64,000 bases of DNA from Acidobacteriota bacterium. Its GTDB lineage: Bacteria; Acidobacteriota; Thermoanaerobaculia; Multivoradales; Multivoraceae. Within the stretch, counting starts at the first letter, position 1. Each line of letters opens with the position of its first letter. The position numbers were made by a program, and so were the translations under genes. Location of the stretch: assembly GCA_028877275.1 (NCBI GenBank), contig JAPPFP010000009.1:1-64000 (forward strand). The letters are read 5' to 3'. Positions 32,586 through 41,352 of this stretch are shown here, piece by piece. The notes beneath the pieces were generated by a model. The model was not told where the DNA came from, did no database searches, and saw only the letters and a program-made list of their open reading frames with translations.

Positions 32586-34203
32586 AGCCCCAGCGGTCGA
32601 CTTCGTGTCGCCGCTGCCTCCGGTCAGGTCGGGGATCGCGGACTACAGCGTCGACCTGCTCGAGGAGCTCGCACCCCTGTGCGACCTGCGCCTGATCCGC
32701 CTGCCGGGGCAGGAGGTCGCGTCCGAGATCATGGATCGCTATCGGGTCGTCGACGCCGCGGCCTTCGACCCGGGTGGACGACTGCCCTTCTACCAGATGG
32801 GCAACAACGTCTACCACGAGGGCGTCCGCCGGCTGGCCCTGGATTCTCCAGGCGTCGTGACCGTGCACGACCTGCGCCTGCACCACCTGCTGGTCGAGTC
32901 GACTCTGGCTTCCGGCGATCTCGACTCCTACGTCAGCGATCTCGGCGAGGAGCATGGCTGGGAGGGTGCCGCCGCGGCGCTTTCGATTCGTTGGGGCGGC
33001 CACGGCCGGGCGCGGCTGTTCGAGATGCCGGCGCACCGGTCCCTGCTGCTCCGGCAGCGCGGCCTCCTGACCCATAGCGACTGGGGTCTCCGGTTCCTGG
33101 AGGAGGAGCTCGGGGAATTCGCTGAAGGCCGGCTGCCGCCGATGCGCCGGGTGCCGATGCCGATGCCTGCCCCCGCTTTGCCCGAGCCCGGACAGGCGGC
33201 GGCCTTTCGGCGGCGGACTGGCGTTTCTCAGTCGGCCGTCCTGATCGGCTCTTTCGGCTTCCAGACGCCGATCAAGCGTACGGACGTGCTCCTGCGCATT
33301 CTCGCCGAGCCGGGGATGGAGCAGGTGCACGCGCTAGTGGTGGGAGATGTCGCGCCGGAACTCGATCTCGGCGCCCTGGCCCGGGATCTGGGGATCCAGG
33401 GCCGGGTCACGACGACAGGATTCCTCGAACCGGCTGACTTCCCGACCGCCATTGCCGCCTGCGACCTGTGCCTCAACCTGCGTTTCCCGAGCGCGGGCGA
33501 AACCTCGGCCTCGCTGCTGCGCATCCTTGCTCTGGGTCGGGCCGCGGTGGTCTCCGACTATGCCCAGTTCGTTGAACTGCCGGACGACATCGTGATCAAG
33601 GCTCCGCTGAAGGACGATCCGGGCGCCGAGGCCGGCGCGCTCGCGGGCTTGCTGCGGCGTCTTCTCACCGAGCCGGACCGGCTGGCCGGGATGGGCGCAG
33701 CGGCCCGAGCCTTCATCGAGCGCGAGCATCGGCCGGCGTCGGCGGCGCGGAAGGTCTTCGAGGCCCTGGACGAGTGGTCGCGCCTGGCTGGCGGGAAGCC
33801 GCCGGCGCTGCGGCCGCCGCGACCTCCAGCCCCGACCTCGTTGACCTGGGGCTGGCTGCCGGGGCGGATCGAGGTGGAGGGCTGCGACGCGCCCTGGCCG
33901 GATGGCGAGCGCCGCTCGGTCGAGCTCGTCGTCGCGAACACGGGCTTCGCCACCTGGCTCTCGGGCCGGAACCAGGACGGCGGCGTGGTGCTCGAGCCCC
34001 AGCTCTGGAGCGGTGGCCGGGACCTGTTCCGGGGCAGGCCATGGATTCCGCTGCCACGGGACCTGCCGCCGGGCGACGCCTGCCGGATCCCCCTCAAGCT
34101 CCGGCGACCGATCGGCCGGGCAAGGCTCCGGTTCGAGCCGCACCTCTTCGGCGGCGGTTCGATGACGCTCTGCGGCGCAACGGCTTTCGACCGCGAACTG
34201 TGA
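32569..34203 (+). CDS. GT-B glycosyltransferase with C-terminal beta domain
   Basis: The 544-residue protein opens with a GT4-like first Rossmann domain (PLPPVRSGIADYSVDLLEEL, TVHDLRLHHLLV). A second domain has SFGFQTPIKRTDVLLR, VTTTGFLEPADF, CDLCLNLRFPSAGETSASLLR and a conserved glutamate region. About 130 C-terminal residues form a predicted beta-sandwich of unknown role. It probably transfers a nucleotide-sugar residue to an envelope or capsular glycan; the acceptor is unknown. The first 17 nt overlap the prfB end. Confidence 0.78.
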   Translation: MVASPRAPAVDFVSPLPPVRSGIADYSVDLLEELAPLCDLRLIRLPGQEVASEIMDRYRVVDAAAFDPGGRLPFYQMGNNVYHEGVRRLALDSPGVVTVHDLRLHHLLVESTLASGDLDSYVSDLGEEHGWEGAAAALSIRWGGHGRARLFEMPAHRSLLLRQRGLLTHSDWGLRFLEEELGEFAEGRLPPMRRVPMPMPAPALPEPGQAAAFRRRTGVSQSAVLIGSFGFQTPIKRTDVLLRILAEPGMEQVHALVVGDVAPELDLGALARDLGIQGRVTTTGFLEPADFPTAIAACDLCLNLRFPSAGETSASLLRILALGRAAVVSDYAQFVELPDDIVIKAPLKDDPGAEAGALAGLLRRLLTEPDRLAGMGAAARAFIEREHRPASAARKVFEALDEWSRLAGGKPPALRPPRPPAPTSLTWGWLPGRIEVEGCDAPWPDGERRSVELVVANTGFATWLSGRNQDGGVVLEPQLWSGGRDLFRGRPWIPLPRDLPPGDACRIPLKLRRPIGRARLRFEPHLFGGGSMTLCGATAFDREL

Positions 34204-35945
34204 TCCAGGGCACGGTGGCGCGGCGGTGGTCCTGGATCCTGCTCGCTGGGCTGCTGCTCGCCCTGTTCATCGTGACGATGCGATCGGATGCCGTCGTGGC
34301 CGGGGAGCGGGAAACCACGTTTCGGATGGCCGCGCTCAGCCTGGCCTGGGATGGCGATCTGACCTACGGTCGCGCGGACTACGACCGGTACGTCCGGCTC
34401 TTCGGGGCCGAGCCTGAGGCGATCGCCCTGGAAAGCAGCAGTGGCGGCGCCCGGATCGGGTTCGCGCGGCCGCCGGCATACATGGTGGTGGCGGCGCCCT
34501 TCGTCCGCATCTCTCCCCTGCGGGGGCCGGCGTTGCTGAACTGGCTGCTGCTGGCTGCCGCGGCGGCCGGCTCGGCCCTGGTGCTCGAGCGTCGCGTGGG
34601 TTCCTGGGCGCCGGCCTGGATCGCCGTGTTCGTCGCCGGCACGACGGCGTTCACGCTGTTGCCATTGCCCTCACCGGGGACGTTCCGTCTCGCGACGTCT
34701 GCTCTGGCATGGGCGCTCGTCGTTCACGAGATGCCGGCCGCAGACCGGCGACCGCTTCGAGGCGAGGTGCTCCGCTGGTCTCTCGTCGGCTTCCTGCTTG
34801 TCCTGGCCACGGTCGCTTCGGTCGATGGCTTGAGCCTGTTGCCGGCACTGGCGGCGGCGGCCTGGCTGGCGCTGCGGACTCCGCGCCGGGGAGTCGCCCT
34901 CCTCGCCCTCGCGGTGGCGGCGGTGCTGACCGCCGGAGCGTCTCTTGGCGTGTCGGCACTGGCGTGCGGGGGTTTCACGCCGGTGGAGCGGGCGGTCTTC
35001 GATCCTTCGACCGGTTTCCCGGCGGTCGACTTCGAAGCGGAGGAGTGGCGCCTGGATCCGGCATCGGCCCGGGCACGGTCAGTCCGTCCCGCGCCGGACG
35101 TCCGGGCCGTGGCCGCCATCGGTCCGGAAACGCTGCTCCATGCGGTCGCCGGCCGAACGATCGGCATCGCCCCGTATTCCGCGCCTCTGGTGTGGGCGGC
35201 GGTCGGGGGCCTGTTCGCCGCCGGCTGGCGCCGGGCACTCCTGCTTGGCGCGGTCGGGTCGATCGCCACGCGCGTGCTCCTCTTTCCGTTCGACCTCGGC
35301 GACGAGTCGGCGCTCACCGGGCCCGGCGGCGTCGCCGCCGTGCTGCCGATGTTCTGGTTCCTCGCCGGCCGGCTCGATCCGGCGCGGCTTGCCGCAGTCG
35401 CCGTTTCCTCGGCGCTCTTCCTGTACCCGCTCTGGTTGCGGCCGGGCGCGGCGTTCGAACGGTCGCCGGCGCCCGAGGGCGCGCTGCATCGTTTCCTGCC
35501 GGTGGAGACCGGCCAGCGTCCGCGAGCCGGAGAGCCGGCGGACCTGTTCGCCGGCGGCGTCTGGCTGCGGCCCGTCGCTGGCAGGATCACTCCGTTCGGC
35601 GAGTCGGGGCTCCTGATCGAGGGCGGGTCGGCGGAGTTTCTCGTCGCGTGGGAACCGGAGGTAACTGGCAGCCGGGAAGCGGGCGGGGAGGCACGGCGGT
35701 CGCGCCTCCGCATTCTCCTCGAGCGGGAGGACGCGGTCCTGGAGGTCGTGGGCGGCGAAGTCGAGGAGAGCAGGCCTCTTTCATCGGGGCGGACGTCGGT
35801 ACGTCTGCTCCTGGACCCGCCCGTGGCGCGCCACCGGATGTGGTGGTCGAGTGGATCTGTCGACCTGTTTCGGCTGGGCCTGACCCTGGACGGAGGCGAG
35901 GATCCGACTTCGCACCGCGTGCTGGGGATAGGGTCGGTTCCGTGA
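34200..35945 (+). CDS. Polytopic membrane protein of unknown function
   Basis: I do not recognise this 581-residue protein. From the GTG at 34200 (GTGA overlap with the glycosyltransferase stop) it has a first membrane helix at about 9-28 and a polar loop (LAWDGDLTYGRADYDRYVRLFG). Several hydrophobic stretches run to about residue 425, and the C-terminal 150 residues are soluble and charged. The early acidic loop before a helical bundle is reminiscent of GT-C-type enzymes or envelope polysaccharide proteins, but no catalytic motif is clear. Its place after a glycosyltransferase suggests glycan or lipid-carrier work, by inference only. Confidence 0.65.
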   Translation: MIQGTVARRWSWILLAGLLLALFIVTMRSDAVVAGERETTFRMAALSLAWDGDLTYGRADYDRYVRLFGAEPEAIALESSSGGARIGFARPPAYMVVAAPFVRISPLRGPALLNWLLLAAAAAGSALVLERRVGSWAPAWIAVFVAGTTAFTLLPLPSPGTFRLATSALAWALVVHEMPAADRRPLRGEVLRWSLVGFLLVLATVASVDGLSLLPALAAAAWLALRTPRRGVALLALAVAAVLTAGASLGVSALACGGFTPVERAVFDPSTGFPAVDFEAEEWRLDPASARARSVRPAPDVRAVAAIGPETLLHAVAGRTIGIAPYSAPLVWAAVGGLFAAGWRRALLLGAVGSIATRVLLFPFDLGDESALTGPGGVAAVLPMFWFLAGRLDPARLAAVAVSSALFLYPLWLRPGAAFERSPAPEGALHRFLPVETGQRPRAGEPADLFAGGVWLRPVAGRITPFGESGLLIEGGSAEFLVAWEPEVTGSREAGGEARRSRLRILLEREDAVLEVVGGEVEESRPLSSGRTSVRLLLDPPVARHRMWWSSGSVDLFRLGLTLDGGEDPTSHRVLGIGSVP

Positions 35946-36520
35946 GCTGGATTCTCCAGATTCAGCGTCGACTCGAGGGTTCGAAGCGGCTACCCGCGGC
36001 GCCGGACGGCGAAGGCACGAGCGTCGCTGTCGTCTTGCCGCTGTACGTCGAGTCGGCGGAACTCTGGACCTTGCTGCGGGAAGAGCCGAACGAGTCGCCT
36101 CCGCTCAGTTTCCCGGCAGCCGCCTTCGAGGGCGACGACCCCTGGCCGACCGTGGCTCGCCTCGGCAGCGTGGGTCTCGGTGTCGACCCGTCGCGGATTC
36201 TCCGGCTCGGCGAGCTGGACGAGGTCGGGGGCAGTGGCGGTTTCCGGCTGCGGGCCTGCGTGGTCGCGGTTCCGTCTCCGGAGGACGACGGCAGCAACAC
36301 CGAGGCGCGGAGCGTGCGGCTCCCGCTCTCCGCGCTCCGGCATCCCCGGCTGGTGGAGGAGCGGACCTTCGAGATCGAAGGGCAGCAGGTGCCGCTCGCC
36401 GTCTACCACCTCGGACGGCACCGCTTGTGGGGGCCGGCTCTCGACGTGCTGCTCCAGCTGCTGGAGTTGCTTGAACGCCCCGAAGCGGCGCGGGAGCCAC
36501 AGGCCGCCAGCCTGAACTGA
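35942..36520 (+). CDS. Nudix-fold protein lacking a functional Nudix box
   Basis: The 192-residue protein aligns by eye with CoA-pyrophosphatase-type Nudix hydrolases. It has SFPAAAFEGDD where SFPGGxxExxD is usual, then VGLGVDPSRILRLGELDEV, and HRLWGPALDVLLQLLELL at the C-terminus. The Nudix box GX5EX7REUXEEXGU is lost: the REUXEE segment reads ARLGSVG, without the metal-binding glutamates. It is therefore likely a binding or regulatory pseudoenzyme. The GTG lies in a GTGA overlap with the membrane protein, ending the operon. Confidence 0.7.
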   Translation: MSWILQIQRRLEGSKRLPAAPDGEGTSVAVVLPLYVESAELWTLLREEPNESPPLSFPAAAFEGDDPWPTVARLGSVGLGVDPSRILRLGELDEVGGSGGFRLRACVVAVPSPEDDGSNTEARSVRLPLSALRHPRLVEERTFEIEGQQVPLAVYHLGRHRLWGPALDVLLQLLELLERPEAAREPQAASLN

Positions 36521-36573
36521 CTCACACTAGAATGCGCCCGACCCTGCCGGGTCTCTGAACCAGGGGGAGAACC

Positions 36574-37635
36574 ATGGCCGATACCGCGCGCATTGAAGAG
36601 CTTCTGGGCAGTGAGGCGCAGAGCCTCCTCGGACACGTTTGCACCGGGATCCCGAAGGATCACCTGACGGTTCCGGGGCCCGACATCGTCGACCGGGCGT
36701 TCGGGCCTTCCGACCGCAACAACCGCACTCTGGCGAGCCTGGAACGGCTGCTCGGGCATGGCCGCCTGGGTGGCACCGGCTACGTCTCGATCCTGCCCGT
36801 GGACCAGGGGATCGAGCACTCGGGAGCTGCTTCGTTCGCTCCGAACCCGATCTACTTCGATCCCGAGAACATCATCAGGCTGGCGATCGAGGGCGGCTGC
36901 AACGGCGTCGCTTCGACCCTGGGCGTGCTGGGCAGCATCGGCCGCCGCTACGCCCACAGGATCCCCTTCATCGTCAAGATCAATCACAACGAGAGCCTGA
37001 CCTATCCCCACACGTACCACCAGGTCCTGTTCTCGCAAGTGGAGCAGGCGTGGGATCTGGGCGCCACCGCGGTGGGCGCCACGGTCTACTTCGGCGCCGA
37101 CGTCTGCCGCGAGGAGCTCGTCGAGATCGCCGAGTGCTTTCAGCAGGCCCACGAACTCGGTATGGCCTGCATCCTCTGGTGCTACCTCCGGAACAGCGCG
37201 TTCGTCGTCGACGGCGTCGATTACCACGACTCGGCCGACCTGACCGGGCAGGCGAACCACATTGGCGTGACGATCGAGGCGGACATCGTCAAGCAGAAGC
37301 AGGCGACGAAGAACGGCGGCTACCCGGCGGTCGGCTTCGGCAAGACCCATGACCTCGTCTACAGCGACCTGGTGTCCGACCACCCTGTCGACCTTGTGCG
37401 CTGGCAGGTCGCGAACTGCTACATGGGCCGGATCGGACTGATCAACTCCGGCGGTTCCTCCGGCGGCGCCGGCGACCTGGCGGCTGCGGTACGGACGGCG
37501 GTCATCAACCGCCGCGCCGGCGGCCAGGGCCTGATCTCCGGCCGCAAGGCGTTCCAGCGACCCATGGCGGAGGGTGTGGAACTCCTGAACCACATCCAGG
37601 ATGTCTACCTCAGCGAGGACATCACGATCGCGTAG
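36574..37635 (+). CDS. fbaB: Class I fructose-bisphosphate aldolase (DhnA/FbaB type)
   Basis: This Schiff-base aldolase cleaves fructose-1,6-bisphosphate in glycolysis and works in reverse in gluconeogenesis. The 353-residue protein has the family motifs [12 protein letters not shown], the lysine-rich [13 protein letters not shown] that holds the active-site lysine, and INSGGSSGG for phosphate binding. It needs no metal, unlike class II enzymes. A strong GGGGGAG ribosome-binding site precedes the ATG. A small hairpin GACCC/GGGTC (36540-36553) lies in the leader. Its 3' end overlaps the convergent patatin gene by 14 nt. Confidence 0.93.
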   Translation: MADTARIEELLGSEAQSLLGHVCTGIPKDHLTVPGPDIVDRAFGPSDRNNRTLASLERLLGHGRLGGTGYVSILPVDQGIEHSGAASFAPNPIYFDPENIIRLAIEGGCNGVASTLGVLGSIGRRYAHRIPFIVKINHNESLTYPHTYHQVLFSQVEQAWDLGATAVGATVYFGADVCREELVEIAECFQQAHELGMACILWCYLRNSAFVVDGVDYHDSADLTGQANHIGVTIEADIVKQKQATKNGGYPAVGFGKTHDLVYSDLVSDHPVDLVRWQVANCYMGRIGLINSGGSSGGAGDLAAAVRTAVINRRAGGQGLISGRKAFQRPMAEGVELLNHIQDVYLSEDITIA

Positions 37636-38833
37636 GCGCTCCTCCCAGGAGGGCGGAGATCTCCTGGTGACGCGCCTCCGCGTCCCTTTCGCCGACCTCG
37701 ATCAACGCCCGGATGTAGTCGGGCTGGAACATCAGGAGACTGAGCAGGTCCGGGCTCTTCGTGTCGCGGGTGCCGAGACCGCGGGTCATGAAGCGGAAGG
37801 CCTTCGGCAGCCGGGGCTCGAACCGGCTGGCGAGCCGGCCGAGGTCCTCCGAGGGCCGCAGCAGCACCAGGTCGACGAGCCGGAGCGAGCCACGTTCCGA
37901 CTCCGGCATTCGGGCCAGCAGGCCGTTGACGAGTTCCATCCGGTTCGCGTCCTGGTCGAGCTGGTCCAGGAAGACGGCGTTCAGAAGCACGCCCGCGAAC
38001 TGAGCCGGCGGCGGGTAGGCGGCTGCTGCCGCCCTGGGCGCCAGGGGCTCGTGGCGGGTCGAGACCGCGATCAGGCGATCGCAGCCCAGGTGCAGGGCCG
38101 GCGACAGCGGTGAGGTCAGGCGGACGCCGCCGTCGCCGTGCCAGGCGTCGCCGATGCGGACGGCGGGGAAGATGAACGGCAGCGAGGCGGAGGCCAGGAC
38201 GTGGTCGAGGGTCAGCCGCGCGCGCTCGGAGCGGCGCTTCGGTCGTTCCCAGGTGTCGATTTCGCGTCCCTGGACCCAGGTGACCGTGTGCCCCGTCGAC
38301 CACTCGACTGTGGTCACGGCCACCGCGTCGAGCCGGCCGCGCTTCAGGTTCCGGGCGATTCCCGGCAGTACGCGGCCGCTATCCGGTTCGACGTGCAGCA
38401 CGTTCGCCAGGTGGTCTCCGAGCGGTGACGCGTCGACCAGGCCGCGGACCTGCGGCCGGTAGCGGAGACCCCCCGAAGCCAGGTTCAGGAGCCAGCGGAC
38501 GACGATCTTGCCCAGCGACCAGCCGTCGTCGCGGAAGACGTGATCGGGCGTCAGTTCGAGCCAGACCCGGCTCAGTTCTTCCGTCGCCTCGACGGCGTTG
38601 CCCGGATGCGAGGCGAGGAAGGAGGCGTTGATCGCGCCGGCCGAAACGCCGGTCAGGACGTCGAAGTGGAACTCCGGAAGCCGTTTCGCCAGGTGCCGGA
38701 CCAGCCCGACCTGGTAGGCCGCCCGCGCCCCGCCACCGGTGAGGACGAGGCCGATTCGGGGCTTCCCGCCGTCGTTCCCGGGTCCGTCGCCGGCAGGCGG
38801 GCGCTCGGGTGTTTCTCGTGTTGGCAGCGGCAC
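37622..38833 (-). CDS. Patatin-like phospholipase
   Basis: The 403-residue protein has the patatin oxyanion loop GGGARAAYQ (33-41), the nucleophile Ser64 in GVSAG (62-66) and the catalytic Asp234 in GDGG (233-236). Patatins hydrolyse acyl esters of phospholipids or related lipids. No signal peptide is visible, so it may act at the cytoplasmic face of the membrane. It converges on fbaB with a 14-nt overlap. The physiological substrate is unknown. Confidence 0.9.
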   Translation of the reverse strand: MPLPTRETPERPPAGDGPGNDGGKPRIGLVLTGGGARAAYQVGLVRHLAKRLPEFHFDVLTGVSAGAINASFLASHPGNAVEATEELSRVWLELTPDHVFRDDGWSLGKIVVRWLLNLASGGLRYRPQVRGLVDASPLGDHLANVLHVEPDSGRVLPGIARNLKRGRLDAVAVTTVEWSTGHTVTWVQGREIDTWERPKRRSERARLTLDHVLASASLPFIFPAVRIGDAWHGDGGVRLTSPLSPALHLGCDRLIAVSTRHEPLAPRAAAAAYPPPAQFAGVLLNAVFLDQLDQDANRMELVNGLLARMPESERGSLRLVDLVLLRPSEDLGRLASRFEPRLPKAFRFMTRGLGTRDTKSPDLLSLLMFQPDYIRALIEVGERDAEARHQEISALLGGAPTRS

Positions 38834-38870
38834 GCGCTCAGCCCTCGATCCTGCTCTCCGGCTGCCTCGT

Positions 38871-39260
38871 TCAGATCAGTTCGATGCGGCCTTCGAACCC
38901 CGGAGCACCGGCAAGCCTCTGATCCGCTGTCAACAGGGTGGTGGAGAGGGCTTCGGCCAGGGCGACGTACACCGCGTCGTACGCCGAGACGTTGTGGCGG
39001 AGTGCCCAGATGCGGTCCAGGAATCGACGATGCTCGTAGCGTTCCGCCCGAAGGTGGCGCCAGCGCCGCAGGGCTCGGGTTCCCCGGGCGGCGTCGAAGG
39101 CACCTTGGCGCACGTAGCGCCGAAGCGCGTGCGCGATCTCCAGGTCCACGACGTGAGGAACGTGGATCTCGACCGACTCGGCCGCGAGTCTCGAGCTCAG
39201 GCGGCGGCCGGGCGCGGTGTCCAACAGCATCTCGACGGCCGCGGAGGCGTCGATCACCAC
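38871..39260 (-). CDS. vapC: VapC-type PIN-domain toxin
   Basis: PIN toxins are Mg-dependent RNases that cut tRNA or rRNA. The 129-residue protein keeps the acidic site: Asp4 (VIDASAAVEML), Glu41 (DLEIAHAL), Asp95 (SAYDAVYVALAE) and Asp113 (LLTADQRL). It starts from GTG at 39260 (or the next GTG at 39257) and overlaps vapB by 7 nt or less. The target RNA cannot be read from sequence. Confidence 0.92.
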   Translation of the reverse strand: MVIDASAAVEMLLDTAPGRRLSSRLAAESVEIHVPHVVDLEIAHALRRYVRQGAFDAARGTRALRRWRHLRAERYEHRRFLDRIWALRHNVSAYDAVYVALAEALSTTLLTADQRLAGAPGFEGRIELI

Positions 39261-39490
39261 CGGCGGGATTCTCTGGCCTCCCTCACTACATCAGCCGGGG
39301 TCTTGTCGAGCGCCACGGGGGGTTCGCTGCGAATGGCGTCCAGTACTTCCCGGCGGCTTGGCCGGCGGACGATCCGCTCGATCTCGCGCAGTACGAAGTG
39401 GGACATGGACACTCCCTCCAGTGCGGCGCGGCTCTTCAGAAGGCGGTGGGTCTCCTCGGGGACGTTCCGGATCTGGAGCATCTTGGACAT
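39254..39490 (-). CDS. vapB: VapB-type antitoxin (ribbon-helix-helix)
   Basis: The 78-residue protein has an N-terminal ribbon-helix-helix (MLQIRNVPEETHRLLKSRAALEGVSMSHFVLREI) and a C-terminal tail (TPADVVREARESRRW) of the kind that inserts into the VapC active site. I chose the ATG at 39490; the in-frame ATG at 39481 is also possible. Longer in-frame sequence reads across the promoter and is not coding. With VapC it should bind and repress its own promoter. Confidence 0.88.
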   Translation of the reverse strand: MSKMLQIRNVPEETHRLLKSRAALEGVSMSHFVLREIERIVRRPSRREVLDAIRSEPPVALDKTPADVVREARESRRW

Positions 39491-39497
39491 GCGTGGA

Positions 39498-39526
39498 ACA
39501 ATAGTTTCATGTGAAGAACATGTCAA
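39498..39526 (-). promoter_or_regulatory. vapBC promoter
   Basis: On the minus strand a perfect TTGACA (39521-39526) and TATTGT (39498-39503) are separated by exactly 17 nt. Transcription would start at about 39491, next to the vapB ATG at 39490, giving a leaderless or near-leaderless message. The stretch is noticeably more AT-rich than its surroundings. Confidence 0.75.
39508..39522. promoter_or_regulatory. Candidate VapB operator
   Basis: CATGT and ACATG form inverted 5-bp arms around GAAGA, lying inside the -35/-10 spacer of the vapBC promoter. This is the expected place for an RHH antitoxin to block RNA polymerase. Confidence 0.5.
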
Positions 39527-39636
39527 CTGCGGCCGGCCGACGACGGGAGGAGCGCTCCCGGTGATAGGAATGGAAGCGGTGGAAGTGGCGTTGGAGCAGG
39601 CGCTGCCGGGTTGAAACCGGAACGAGCTGACCGACG

Positions 39637-40404
39637 ATGGAACTAGGTAAGGGTGCAACGATCCGCTCCGTCTATCTCGGGCGAGTGAGCTATGAGGCCG
39701 GCGTCGAGCTACAGCACCGGCTTCGGCAGGAGCTCCTGAACGGCGAACCCGACGCGCTGGACACGTTGCTTCTGCTTGAGCATCCGCCCACCTACACCGT
39801 CGGCCGGAACTGCGATCGGAGCGATGTGCTGGCGGAACCCGACTGGTTGCGGCGGCGGGGAATCACGGTCGCCGAGTGCGACCGCGGCGGGCGCGCGACC
39901 TACCATGGCCCGGGACAACTCGTCGGCTACCCGGTCATCGATCTGAGGGCCGATGGGCGGAACGTCCGCGGCTATGTGCGGGACCTGCAGGAAGTCCTGG
40001 TTCGCACCCTGGCGGCATTCGGCGTTGCCGCGGCAGGCGGCGAAGAGCGGGAGCGAATCGGCGTGTGGGTCGGTCGCCGGAAGATCGCCTCGATCGGCAT
40101 TCACCTTCGGCGCTGGGTCACGACGCACGGCTTTGCGCTCAATGTCTGCACCGACCTGGACGACTTCGCCGGCATCCTCTCCTGCGGCTTCGACGCCGGT
40201 GTGATGACTTCGATCGAGGAGCTCACCGGTCGCCGGCCTGGTCTGGAGGATGTCGCCGGGTGCTGCGCGGAGAACTTCGCGCACGTCTTCGAGCGCCGTC
40301 TGACTCCGGTAGAGCCGGCCGGGATCGGCTTCGGGCCGGCGTTGCGCACGGCTAGGATCCGAGACGATACGCGGCCGCTCGAGAGTCGGTCGCCTGTGTC
40401 GTAA
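39637..40404 (+). CDS. lipB: Octanoyl-[ACP]:protein N-octanoyltransferase
   Basis: LipB moves an octanoyl group from acyl carrier protein to the lipoyl domains of 2-oxoacid dehydrogenases and GcvH. The 255-residue protein has RGGRATYHGPGQLVGYP (83-99), the catalytic Lys149 (VGRRKIASIGIHLRRW) and Cys183 (ILSCGFDAGVMTSIEEL). The C-terminal 30 residues are longer than usual. It is followed after 5 nt by lipA, completing the lipoate synthesis pair. It diverges from vapBC. Confidence 0.94.
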   Translation: MELGKGATIRSVYLGRVSYEAGVELQHRLRQELLNGEPDALDTLLLLEHPPTYTVGRNCDRSDVLAEPDWLRRRGITVAECDRGGRATYHGPGQLVGYPVIDLRADGRNVRGYVRDLQEVLVRTLAAFGVAAAGGEERERIGVWVGRRKIASIGIHLRRWVTTHGFALNVCTDLDDFAGILSCGFDAGVMTSIEELTGRRPGLEDVAGCCAENFAHVFERRLTPVEPAGIGFGPALRTARIRDDTRPLESRSPVS

Positions 40405-40409
40405 CGCGC

Positions 40410-41342
40410 ATGGACGAACTCGTTTCCATCGGCGCTCCGTCGACCGTCGGCGGCGTGTCGCGCCTGCCGCGGCCGGACTGGCTGCGCATCCGGCTCAGCA
40501 CGCCGGAGCCCTATCACCGCGTCCGGCGGCTGATGGAAGGGCTGAACCTGAACACGGTGTGCGAGGAGGCGCGTTGCCCGAACATCTACGAGTGCTGGGG
40601 CGAGCACGGCACGGCGACGTTCATGATCCTCGGCGACACCTGCACGCGGCGCTGCGGGTTCTGCGCGGTGCATACGGGTCGTCCTGCGCCCGGCGTCGAC
40701 GCGGACGAGCCGGCCCGGGTGGCGGAAGCCGCCGCGGCCATGGGCCTGCGCCATGTGGTCGTCACCTCGGTGGACCGGGACGACCTCCCGGACGGCGGCG
40801 CCGGGCACTTCGCGGACACGATCCGCGCAATTCGGGACCAGCTTCCGGAGGCCGCGGTCGAGGTGTTGACTCCGGACTTCCGGGGCGTCGAAGACGCTCT
40901 GGACATCGTGCTCGAGGCCCGACCGGAGGTCTTCTCTCACAACATGGAGACGGTTCCGCGGTTGTACCGGCAGGCGCGGCCCGGCAGCAGCTACGATCGG
41001 AGCCTGGCGCTGCTGGCGGAGGCGGCCGTCAGGAGAGGCGGCGGCGTCTACGAGGGCAGGGTGAAGACGGGTCTGATGGTCGGCCTGGGCGAGACGACGG
41101 CCGAGCTCGAAGCGACGATCCGGGACATCCGGTCGGCGGGAACAGAGATCCTCACGATCGGCCAGTATCTGCGGCCGACCCGCGACCATCTGCCGGTCGA
41201 CCGCTACGTGCACCCGGACGAGTTCGCCCGCCTGCGCGGCATCGCCCTCGGTCTGGGCTTCAGCCACTGCGAGTCGGGGCCGCTCGTGCGCAGCAGCTAT
41301 CACGCTCACGAGCACGTCGGCGCTCCGGCCGCCGGCGCCTGA
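40410..41342 (+). CDS. lipA: Lipoyl synthase
   Basis: LipA is a radical-SAM enzyme that inserts two sulfurs into the octanoyl chain made by LipB. The 310-residue protein has the auxiliary cluster motif CX4CX5C (Cys51, Cys56, Cys62), the radical-SAM CX3CX2C (Cys78, Cys82, Cys85) and the C-terminal RSSYHA that ligates the auxiliary cluster by serine. It lies 5 nt after lipB and 10 nt before the proline dehydrogenase gene. Confidence 0.96.
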   Translation: MDELVSIGAPSTVGGVSRLPRPDWLRIRLSTPEPYHRVRRLMEGLNLNTVCEEARCPNIYECWGEHGTATFMILGDTCTRRCGFCAVHTGRPAPGVDADEPARVAEAAAAMGLRHVVVTSVDRDDLPDGGAGHFADTIRAIRDQLPEAAVEVLTPDFRGVEDALDIVLEARPEVFSHNMETVPRLYRQARPGSSYDRSLALLAEAAVRRGGGVYEGRVKTGLMVGLGETTAELEATIRDIRSAGTEILTIGQYLRPTRDHLPVDRYVHPDEFARLRGIALGLGFSHCESGPLVRSSYHAHEHVGAPAAGA

Positions 41343-41352
41343 TGGAGACGCC

